DNA from: Histoplasma ohiense
Taxonomy: Eukaryota; Ascomycota; Eurotiomycetes; Onygenales; Ajellomycetaceae
Assembly: GCA_017607445.1 (NCBI GenBank)
Contig: JAEVHH010000003.1
Location: 4,960,001-5,024,000, forward strand
Direction: 5' to 3'
DNA: 64,000 bases
Shown here piece by piece: positions 22,153-32,436 of this stretch. The notes under the pieces are model-generated. The model searched no databases. It worked only from the letters and a program-made list of their open reading frames with translations, and was not told where the DNA came from. Both the position numbers and the translations under genes were made by a program. Position 1 is the stretch's first letter; each line of letters starts with the position of its first letter.

Positions 22153-24327
22153 TTAGCTCGCACCATCTGCAGCGCTCTCCCTGGCCGCTTCATGGTCGTC
22201 GCCGCCGCCACCACCCTCAAGCCATGACCCAAACTTGTCAAGCCGCTCAGATTCTTCCTCGTCAGCCTGATCACTATCATCCTCCGCATCAACGCCAGCT
22301 AGAGTAGTTCCGGCAGTAGTGGCGTGCCGTGAGCTCGATTTCCTGAACCTCTCGCTCCCGTCGGCTATGTATGCCGCCACCCGTGTACCTGAGAAGAAGC
22401 GGCCGTCCATTTTCTGGGGAGATGGGAAGGTAAGTAAGTATTGTATAATTATTTAGGAGGGTTGATGAAAATGAAATGTAGGTCCGAACTCCTCCTCTCC
22501 CCCCACGCTCCTCCACTCTTTCTACTCCTCTTATTTATTGTGATACGGGAGTGATTAGAAAGGAAAAAAAAAAGACACAAAAAAGGATATTTTTGGGAAA
22601 CTATATAACGGAACGCACCTGAACGCAGATTTTTGCTGATTCGACATCGGCGAACCGGACGCTCGCGACACCATCTTCCTCCTTATCATATAATACGACG
22701 TTAGTGACGTCGCCCAGCTTCGAGCATTCTTGTCGAATGTCTTCCTTGATATCTAGGATTGCGGCTGGGTCCTCCTGTGGAGTATGAAACGCAGTTTGGG
22801 TCAATATGGAATGCACGTTTGAGAGGAAAGTTGGATTTATTCTCCTGCCCCTCTATTCTTCTTATTTGCGAGGAGATTTGGTTTTCTGAACGAAAAACAT
22901 AAGGAGTGAGGACGCGTACCTCCAGTTCTTGTAATGTGAACATATGTTTCAAAATGACCACCTTATCCCATCGAGATGAACTTGGCGGAGCCATTGAGGG
23001 TTCGTCATCGTCCCAGTCCGCGAGTTTGCTGTAGACACGCAAAAAGTAAAGGAGAAAAAAAAATGTGAGCATAAACTTGCATGTAAAATACGTCTGAACA
23101 AGGTATGCCGAAAAAGGTAGAAGGCGGAAGGCGAAAAAAAAAAAAAAATAAGACACTACAAACCTATTCAACCGCTGAGTTTTCTTCATAATTTTTCGCT
23201 TCTCATTCATATTTGGTTTGGTCGGTGCATCCTTTTGCACTTTGAATGAGTAATCTGCCGTCTGAACCTTCATCTTGCCATCTGGGCCTGTTTCTCCAAA
23301 TCTAAAGTCCGTATCATCAAGCATCTGGATAGCAAGATTGACTGACTCGGGACGGAAGTACACGATCAGAGCATCGCCCTTGAACTTCCCTTCGTCGTCA
23401 GTATACATTTTTATCCGTGGTCGTCGTCGGTCGATCTCCTCGGCGATGACGCCGCACTTGCTAAAAACATCGTTCACTTCTTCAACCGTGGCGTCGAGCG
23501 GGATTGACGTGACGTAGACGGCGGTGTTTACGCGAGTTTTTTTGGCCTTGTTAGCCTGAGACTGTTTGTTTTCCTGGACAAGCATGGCCGTAATCGTATC
23601 AGCTTCAAAGTACGTTTGATAACAACTATGCGAAGGAAAATGAAAACTGGGGTTCCAACCGACCTCTTCACAATTGGTATAATTCTTCCGTTTCAATCGT
23701 CGCTGCTGCTTAAAATCGGCGGGCTCGTGTTCATCTATACCCTCAACTTTATACGCCTCTCCCTGTTGTTCTAAGAGGGCATTGTCCACCTATGTGCTCC
23801 ACCCAACAGACCAGTCAAGCAATTAGAATACTGTCCAGCATCCAACTGGAGTGTAGGATGATATTGATTTTTCCTTGACCCATTGATACCGTAGGCTTTC
23901 GGGAAACAAGTAGAGTAGCGTGCAATGACGGAAATCTTCGGCAATGCATTTTTTTTTTTTTTGCGCCCAAGGCGAAGCCTCCCCGTGTCTTTCCTTATTT
24001 GCCGACAGCACATTGTGGCTTTCTCGATCCCAAGATGTAGCCATCATTGGGACAAGAGAAATAACCAAAGCAAAACATTTTTGTTTCTTTTGGGCCAACC
24101 AGTAGGGAGGGAAGAAAGCAAGAGTTTCATGAACTGCCTACCATTGGGACCCATCTCTTCAGCGCATCATCGTAATACCACTCTGATCCATCCTCCGCCT
24201 CCAGAATATACTTGTTTTCAAGTTTCGAATAGGAAATCCTGTAATCGTCATCGAACTCGTCAGGAGACTGCGGAAAGCCCTTTCGGGTGGCGGTACTTTG
24301 TTCGTGAGGAATTGGAGGCGCCTCCAT
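22153..24327 (-). CDS. CUS2: CUS2/TAT-SF1-like U2 snRNP splicing factor
   Basis: Assists U2 snRNP folding and its binding to SF3b during prespliceosome assembly (known for CUS2 and human TAT-SF1). Six exons, in order of transcription: 24327-24142, 23789-23664, 23573-23164, 23028-22920, 22774-22619, 22413-22153; 415 residues. The N-terminal region has the short WYYDDALKRWV motif shared by TAT-SF1 proteins. The first RRM follows (about residues 118-205, with TAVYVTSIP and KGDALIVYF). A second RRM-like, UHM-type domain starts at about 280 (EDPAAILDIKEDI, VASVRFADVESA). The tail is acidic and Gly/Glu-rich. An upstream in-frame ATG at 24393 exists, but the start at 24327 fits homologues better. 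The gene is divergent from SSK2. Confidence 0.9.
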
Positions 24328-25612
24328 GGTGTTGGCGGTTACTTCGTAGAAATATAGCGTCAAAGTGGACGGTTGGCCAGAAGGGAAGAACACCGATTAA
24401 ATGTGCAGTGTATGTGTGTACTATGAGAAGGTATAGTTATGCTAAGATGATTGTAAGCTTGCTATTGGGGAAGTAAGTCGTTGGAGAGGCTTCCAAGCAA
24501 ATGTTGGTTTCGCGCCGGTCTAAATAGGTTTAGTGTCATGGGCCGTTGACATCGGCACCAACCACGTCCAGTTTCCAGTTTTAGCTCGAGCTTCGGCAGG
24601 GGCAGCGGACGATCGCCTGTGCAGCTATGTGACTGTTTACTTCCAAGGCTCGTTTGAATAGTCACGGATAATTCGAGGTCTATTAGAGTGATGCGGCGAA
24701 GCTGTTCCGTGTTTACTAGCATCTCCATGCTCAGTACAGGTATGTGGTTAAAACCCCTTGATGCACCTAGTATTGCGACTTATAAAATCCTCTCCTTAGT
24801 CAAAGCAACTTTGGATTGGAAAAAGGCCTTTAGAGATATTTTTAACCCGTGCGTCATTCTCACTAGGCAGGACTCCAGCCAAAGTACTGCATCCTCAAGA
24901 TAATTGCAGTAAAGTAACAAGGAATCAGTTAGAGATGGCTAGTATCCCCACGCGTATATAGCGTGGATTATGAAACTACTGGCCGATTGAAATAACCAGC
25001 CCAATGCCTTCTATATTCATCATGTAAAGGATCCTTGTATACTAGTATGTCATATTGATATTTCTCTATTGGATTTGGATGGAAGAATGTCATTATATTA
25101 AGTTCTTGACTTGAGCTTTGATGTCAGCCCCTGAAACAATGGTTGTTCAATACCTGCTTGCACCGGTATAATTTTTCTTGAAAATGGTCTTTTGCAAGAG
25201 CAATGAGCTCATCAGTAGTAAGTAGCCTGTCTTGTAGTTATATTCTATCCAATAACTTTGTCATCTGCATCATTTCTAGGTAGGTAGATCTCACAATTCC
25301 TTCCTTCGGCGACATGTGAATCCTCCGAGTACTCTGACTACGGAGTACTGTGGTCGCCAAATTGGGCGCCAAGCCCCCGTCGGAGCCCGCTGATTGGCCG
25401 AGCCACCTTGAGCGTGAACTTCCCCGCGCCCTGCCACAGTGGCGGCGACTATTGGTTTTTAACCACCACACATCCAGCAGCTGGAGCCCCCGTTGCCCCA
25501 TCTGGCTAGTTCTGTGGGCTCAATTCCCTAGAGATAAGCTCTGGACAACCTCACCACCTAACCTCAGGGTACCGAACCGCCCGCACGGTGCTCATGGTCG
25601 AATCTACGAGCC
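24328..25612. other. Divergent intergenic region (CUS2 / SSK2)
   Basis: No gene is seen. It contains one copy of the TACGGAGTA 9-mer at 25339-25347, close to another AGTACT. The last 250 bp are G/C-richer and open on both strands without family resemblance; they are probably SSK2 promoter and leader. Confidence 0.55.
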
Positions 25613-28600
25613 ATGGACCGCCCTGACTCTACTTCCACCCCTGATACAGAAGCATCTAGGTCTGGTGGCTACTTTTCTTCTCATCCGCCGTACGTCGTTC
25701 CAGAGCGCGAGTACGCCAACGGCCGGCAACAGCCAGAGGGCATTCAAACCACAGAAACCCCGCGCTCGTCGAACGCAGGGTTTTCATCTGTCCCAGTCCC
25801 AGCTTCCCAGTCAGCTTACTCGTCATGGTCTCCAATTCTGACTCGACCTCGGGGCAGCAGTGGTAGCGGTGCTTCTATGAACGGGCTTGAAACACCTCTT
25901 CCTCCAGACATGTCCGCCATCAACGATCGTGACGTGAGACCTCAGCGTCCGTCTGGGCCTGCAAGGACCCCTTCTAACACATATGCCCCTGCCCGGAAGC
26001 CCCCTCAATTCACCCCGCTTCCCTCTAACAACCAGATACCCGTTGCTACCAAACGTCCATCACGGCGAGACCCTGATGCGAGATATCGTGCCCAGGAGAA
26101 GGCCTACGTGCAACGAGTGCGCCAGGGACCTAATGAATGGTTCAATTTTGAAACTCAGATCCCCGGCCTAAATTTTACCCCAGATTCCGAACCGGAGGAA
26201 GAATCTCCATCATCAGAGTCGCAATTTGATAATGACCCTTTCGATCCGGACACCCACCTCGTCTTGGAAGATGACGATGCCCAGCCCACCCTTGAGGAGC
26301 TGCAGGATCCCAAAAATAAAGAAAGGCTTGAGTGGTACTCCATGCTGGCCTCGGTGCTTAAAGGTGATGTTATCAGGCAGGAGAAGCAGAGGCTGATTGG
26401 GACGATGGAGCAGAAAAGCCGCGAGGTATGGAATTTGGAAATTTTTGTCGGGGCCAGGGCAGCGAGGTTTGGACGGCCGATACCCTTACAGAAAAAATTC
26501 GTGGAGTGTCAGATAAGCAATCTTGGCCCTTTAATCGAGGACATCATATCCTTTGAAATCAAAGGGGAAACTGAAGTTGGGAAACCTCCTCTGAAACAAG
26601 TTGAAGATGTCGTGGAGAAAATCGAAAAGTGCGAGAGCCTCTACCCTAGTAGGCGAATTCTACAAGCGGAGCATCCTCGCGCTGCATCGGAAGAATTCCA
26701 AGAAAGTTGTGAGGCTATCATCGCGTGGCATAATACAACCATGTCCATTAACACAGAGCTAGCCATCCTGAAAAGATGGGTAGGTAATGAAGAACTGGAT
26801 TTCGCGAAGCCGATGACGATGCCGTCCCATGCGGCTGATCTATCAGACGAAGGCTCCTTCCTCGACCGGATAATGAAGGAAGACGGTCTTAAAACACTTC
26901 AAAGCACCGAGAACATATACGATAACGATAAGAAAAAGGAGCCTTCTATCCTGGACGGTATTGGCGGTGTCATTAAAAAGGCGAAAATTACATTAATTGA
27001 GAACGCCGAAGCTTTTGCAAAACGCCATTTACCACCCTACATCGAGGAGCTGTTGACGCTGATAAACTTCCCTTCGCGACTTATTCAGGAGGTCATCCGA
27101 CTGCGGCTTTCCTATGCTCGAAAAATGAAGGACCCCGCATTGCAATCTCCCATCTTAGTTGACCAAATGATCGTACAATTCCAAATATTGCTGAAGGTTG
27201 CTGTAGATATTAAACAACGTTACCTCGTTATCTCTGATCCCGAACCTGGTTGGGATCTCCCACCATGCGTCGATGAGAACTTTGATAACATAGTCGTTGA
27301 CGGACTGAAGTACTATTTTAAATTACTAAACTGGAAGTTGAGTGCCAATAAGAACACTTTTAAAGAGGCGGAAATTCTGGAAGGGGAATGGGAGTTCTCC
27401 AATGAAATTGGCCGCCAACTTGAGAATGGAGACATTGAGGTGGCTGAACAATTTAGGTATGCATTACTTACTTCTTTGGATCCCTAGTAGGGAGCGAGTA
27501 TGGAGACCTCATCGCTAATTTTCCCGTAGTACTTTAACAGCTAAATCCCTACAACGATTGATGATCCACTTTGAGCGGGAGTTACATAGTCGACCGGAAG
27601 AAGATGCTGTCGAGACAGAGAAACGTTACAAGCAAATTTTTGATTCGGTGCGGGTCCGGCAGCGAAAGCTTTTCCGCTTTTCCCGTCTTTTGCGCCAGCG
27701 ATTCGAGAATGCAACAGAATTCAATTTACGGGAAGATATGGTTGAAACCTTGTCGGAGGCTCTCCTAGCCTCGGGTCATTTCTTGGTTACTTCGAACGAT
27801 TCCGTGGGCCAGAAAGGTGTTCATTTAATTGGATCGCCTTCACTATATGGGAGACCAAAGGATATCCAGTCTATCCTAGGCACATCTTTCCGTTCTGAGG
27901 ATTCTCCTGAGGACCCTTCCAATCCTTACATTCTTGTCGTTCGCCCTGAAAAAGGATTCAGTTGGAATGGCAAAAGGATGGAAGTAGACCTTTTGGAACA
28001 TCCAACTGATGTCAGATATGGCAAGCTACGTCTTGTTGCGGACGGATCTCAACAGCGGCTTCAGAATGCCCGCCTCGCTCTGACTAGACATACTGGGCTA
28101 CAGCTGGATATTACCATCGAACAGCGCGCCAACTTGGGTCGAGTGAACGTTGAACTGAACAAGATCAAGAAGACTGCATATAAACTTTCAACGGGTATCA
28201 TTGACAGCGTCGAAATCATCAGGCGACAGAGCAAAAATGCAGACAATCACGAACTCATCCAATCCTGCTTCGCATTCGCGACGGAATTTGGCAAGCGATC
28301 TTTGATGTATATGGACGCCAGCCGACGTTCGTTGAACCATTCCAAGCTTATCAATTTGGCGCTCGATTGGGTTTCCTTCATATGTGACGATTGCGACGCT
28401 GCAGATCGCAAAACTTTCAAGTGGGCTGTTGCCGCTCTTGAATTTGCTATGATTGTAACTCATGGGCAGAACGTACTTGCCATCAGCAACGAAGATTACT
28501 GTCACCTCCGTCTTAAAGTTGCTGGCTGCATGTCACTTTTAATTTCCCATTTCGATATCATGGGCGCGAGATCATCGTTAGCTGCACAAGCTGAGCAACA

Positions 28601-29831
28601 ACACGCGGATCCCTCGGGACAAGGGTTCAGAAAACTGGATCTGAGCCGGATTACAGATGATGCGCAGGCATCACAAGAGGTACAAGAAAGACGGGAGCAG
28701 CTCTTCGCGGAAATTGACCTGGCTAGAATCGAGGCTGATGCGAAGCGTCAAGCTCTGGGCAAAGTTCTGGAAGGCGTCAATGAAGCAGATCGATCCGTCA
28801 CTTTTCTGTCATCATCGGCGACAAATATCACATTGCGATGGCAACAAGGCCAGTTTATCGGTGGAGGGGCATCTGGCTCAGTCTATGCTGCTATTGATTT
28901 GGATACCAGCTACCTGATGGCTGTGAAGGAAATACGCCTCCAGGAACCGTCCTTAATCCCAGGAGCCGCCCAGCAAATCCGGGACGAGATGGGTGTTCTC
29001 GAAGTGCTCGACCATCCCAATATCATTTCGTACTACGGCATTGAGGTGCACCGGGATAAGGTATATATTTTCATGGAGTACTGCTCTGGTGGATCTCTCG
29101 CAAACCTTTTAGAGCATGGCCGTATCGAAGACGAGACGGTCATCATGGTATACACCCTCCAGATGCTGGAGGGGTTGGCTTATCTCCACCAGGCTGGCAT
29201 TGTCCATCGGGATATAAAACCAGCTAATATCTTGCTCGACCATAACGGAGTTATCAAATACGTGGATTTCGGTGCGGCAATGGTCATCGCCCGCCAGGGC
29301 AAAACCTTGGCTGCCATGGATCATTACTCGTCTCACGCACGAGATGGAAAGGGCCATCTGAAGGACGCATCTGGGCAGAGGAAGAACCACAAGTCAGTAA
29401 CAGGCACTCCTATGTACATGTCGCCGGAACTTGTCAGAGGAGAAGTCGGCCACACCTCTGGCCGCCATGGTTGCATGGACATTTGGTCTCTTGGTTGTGT
29501 TATCCTCGAAATGGCCACAGGCAACCGACCCTGGGCAGGTGTTGACAACGAATGGGCCATCATGTACAAGATTGCACAGGGTAGCCAGCCGCAACTTCCC
29601 ACACCAGACCAACTTAGCCCGGAAGGTATCGATTTCATCAAACGATGTTTTGAGATAGACCCTGTCAAGCGGCCAAGTGCGACAGAACTTCTCCAGCATG
29701 AGTGGATTGTCAGCATTAGGCAGCAGGTCGTTGCTGAGCCTCAAACCCCTAGCAACGACGGATGGAGCACTAGTGGTAGTTTACCGGCGAGTGGTGCGAC
29801 TACTCGGCAAAACTCAAGCAACTTGCTTTGA
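25613..29831 (+). CDS. SSK2: SSK2/SskB/Wis4-type MAP kinase kinase kinase
   Basis: MAPKKK acting above Pbs2 in the HOG osmotic and oxidative stress pathway. Exons 25613-27456 and 27530-29831 give 1381 residues, the usual size. The N-terminal half is a Ser/Pro-rich leader followed by the long conserved regulatory region in which Ssk1 binds in yeast. The kinase domain occupies about residues 1050-1335: Gly loop GGGASGSVY, MAVKEI lysine, catalytic HRDIKPANIL (about 1173), VDFGAA in place of the more common DFG-x context, GTPMYMSPE activation segment and DIWSLGCV. The C-terminal 40 residues are Ser/Thr-rich. Only one intron is visible. Pathway assignment rests on the SSK2 family. Confidence 0.96.
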
Positions 29832-30769
29832 GAATATATCCATCCATCCATCTATATATATATATTTATTTACTATTTGATGTGCAACGCGCATCATCCT
29901 AACTTTCCAGAGCCTACGAACCTGTGAGAGTAATCGAAACTACAATGTTCACCTATTCATATATATTTACATCTTTCCCTGGACATATATTTTGCTCGAA
30001 AATGGAGAAAAGAAAAGCACCGAGCTTTCGTTTTCGAGGGCTCACATGAAAGATCGACTTGGAGATGTTTTATAATAATAATACGTCACGACCTTCATTT
30101 CTTGTGTTTGCCATTCATTTGCCCAGACGACGAGATACGTGTTTTTCCCCCTTCTTCGTGGCTCTCACTCTCATCCCGTTATTGTCATCTACTTAACTAT
30201 TCCTCAGGTATGGGTTTGCTTCTGAGTGGAATTTGGGATGGATCTTTGTTGGTGGCGCTCTAGGGGTGGTGCTTTAAGTTTCATTTATCATGTTTGCTTT
30301 CATTTTTATTTTTATGTTACTTTTCACCTTTTTACTTCCGATTGAAGACTGGATTTGTCATTTTCGTTGCTTAAGCGTAACTAAACAAACTACTTATATA
30401 AATATACCTGTCGCCCCTCCATGGGTGTGACAGGTCCTTTTCTACTTAGGGCGTTTGCTGAAGGGATAATCGTTTGGCGTTGTCGTGTTAATTGTATAGA
30501 AAGTTTATTTTCCCTTTTGAGGATGGTGAGAATATCGTTACAACTCTGTATCATGTAACCATCACTACAACAAATTTTCCTATTGTATATAATTTTAAGA
30601 TGTGGCTATGAAAGAATCTCATTCGTTAAATTTTTGACAGCTATTTGTTAAGCTTGACGTTTGAAAATCTACATTCAATAGCAAGCCATAAAACATCATG
30701 TCTTGGAAACCATCATGGACGTGAATAAAACACAGTTTTTCCTCGTTTCAGTCATAATCCAAACATTAT
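29832..30769. other. Convergent intergenic region (SSK2 / eEF1B)
   Basis: A/T-rich 3' flanks of both genes. A CCAT-TATA microsatellite lies at about 29840-29870. No gene is recognised. Confidence 0.55.
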
Positions 30770-32034
30770 TTAGAGTTTTTGCATTTCGACCTACATGAAT
30801 ATGTTAGATCGACTTTAAATAAATAAAAAAAAAAATTTTTTTTGTTGGGTGAGGGAATGCTTACAAGATCGGTCGATTGAACCCAGCCTTCTTCCTCTTC
30901 GACGACTTCTCCCTCCTCGTCGACAATTGCTGGTTCTCTGAAAACGCCTTCTTCATCGTCGCCGAAATATTTCTCGATGTCTTCTTGGATATCACTGACA
31001 GAGATCTTTTCATCCTCAACGGTAAAGAGTACCTGGAGTTTCTTGATACCATAGCCAATGTCCTTCATTTTATCAGCGCTATATACAATGCCAGGTCTGG
31101 CCTCACGTTTATCTTCGTCCAGAGACAGTCCGTCATTTTGAGGAGGCCCAGCTTTTAGGAGGAACCTTTTGATTTCGTCCCGTAATTTTGTCATGGGGGT
31201 TCTACTGCCTGGTGGGGGATTGGTTAGCTGGAAGCATTTCCAAGAATGACCACGACCAAATAACTTACTTGCGGGTTTGATCTCGAGCGTAACAAAGGAT
31301 TTGGCGATCTTCTGCTTCGAAGGCCGTTTCCTATACTCCGCGAGATTCTTTTCTCTTTGAGCAATGAGCTCTGCATCTTCGTCATCATCGCTGCCGAAAA
31401 GGTCCATGTCATCATCATCATCGTCATCCGCCGCGGCTTTCTTGCCGATCACTGGGATATCAGCAGAGCTGGGGCCAAACGAAGTGTACGACCGGGATGG
31501 ATCACCCTTGAGGGCAGCGAATTCCGACTCGTACGAAGCAATGTGCTTATACCAACGGGCGACATGAGGGTATTTGACTGCGTCAGGGGCATTTTTGAAT
31601 GCCTTGAATGTGACAACATCAGCTTGGGTGGGGGCATAGCTGAGTTTAGTTAGTATGTTTTGTTGTTGTTGAGAAAGCCTGTATCTTGGGTATGGCGGGG
31701 TAACAGACGGAAGGAAAAAGAATTCAGAAATGCGAATTCGCGTTGGGAGTAGTCATGCAGCGGTGTCTTAAGCCGCCTCATAAACACGGACCAATTTATT
31801 TTCATCATGAGAAAGGCAAGGAGAAATAACTGCAAGAGGAATAAGGATCAAAAGGGAATGAGATAACAGGGCTTACCCTTCCACGTAGCTTCGGGTAGAA
31901 AAGAAGTGATTGGCAGCTTTTCATATCCAGGGTTTTTTTTAAGTCAGAATAAATACATTGAGGGGACAGGAGGGAAGACGAAAGGAGTACGTACTGGCAA
32001 GGCCAGATTCCGAAGAGAAATCAGTGAAACCCAT
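30770..32034 (-). CDS. EFB1: Translation elongation factor eEF1B beta-like, divergent exchange domain
   Basis: Family role: exchanges GDP for GTP on eEF1A. Five exons, in order of transcription: 32034-31995, 31916-31877, 31639-31269, 31208-30865, 30790-30770; 271 residues, against about 215-235 in most fungi. The GST-like N-terminus is normal (MGFTDFSSESGLA, FFSTRSYVEGYAPTQADV, VARWYKHIASYESEF). It is followed by the acidic MDLFGSDDDEDAEL linker and the C-terminal IGYGIKKLQV, VEDEKIS, WVQSTDLVEMQKL. The exchange domain is odd: the usual VKPWDD segment reads IKPASS, the W-G-A-S/H segment is replaced by IVYSADK after an insertion of roughly 20 residues, and an acidic insertion of about 25 residues precedes WVQSTD. 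The phase closes perfectly, so this is not a sequencing frameshift. It may be a paralogue. Confidence 0.85.
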
Positions 32035-32436
32035 TGTCAACAGGAGGGAGGCAGTAGCTCTGGAGCTGGCTGGGACACGATTGCAGGCGCTGTGGAGGGG
32101 CGATGAGGAGATGAGTTGAAGCAACACAAAACGAAAGAGGAGCCAAGGTTTTGTGGACAGCGGGACGAAAATTTTGCAGCAACGGGAAGGCTGGATGACT
32201 CAGCAGGCATGTGCGGGCTTACATGATCTGATCTGATCTGATCTCGCCGACAACGTTTCTTCGAGAGCTTTCGAGAAATGCATGGATCGTCCTGGCTGTC
32301 GATGCTGCTATCTATTAGGCAGTGGATATGATGCCTGTCACCATATTGAGTGTGCGATAGCCGGCCATCTTCTTGTGCTCTTTCTCTCATAATTTGTGGC
32401 TATTTTCTTTTGTTTTCTCTCCTCTTCTGGGTAACA
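32035..32436. other. Divergent promoter region between eEF1B and HSP78
   Basis: The 402 bp between two start codons read outward. It contains a GATCT unit repeated about four times in tandem (32224-32244) and, just to its right, a four-unit heat-shock element (listed separately). Upstream in-frame ATGs for HSP78 exist at 32350, but that start would place a hydrophobic stretch before the mitochondrial presequence. Confidence 0.7.
32260..32277 (+). promoter_or_regulatory. Heat-shock element (TTC-GAG-TTC-GAA, 5-bp phase)
   Basis: TTC at 32260-32262, GAG at 32265-32267, TTC at 32270-32272 and GAA at 32275-32277 form four alternating 5-bp Hsf1 units with one mismatch. The site is 160 bp upstream of the HSP78 ATG, and HSP78 is a heat-induced chaperone in yeast. 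It is seen in sequence; Hsf1 binding is inferred. Confidence 0.75.

Noticed and set aside
24328..24393. Upstream start for CUS2
   Set aside because: The in-frame extension is possible, but homologues begin at the MEAPP-like position.
32350..32436. Upstream start for HSP78
   Set aside because: It would add a hydrophobic stretch before a good mitochondrial presequence; 32437 fits better.
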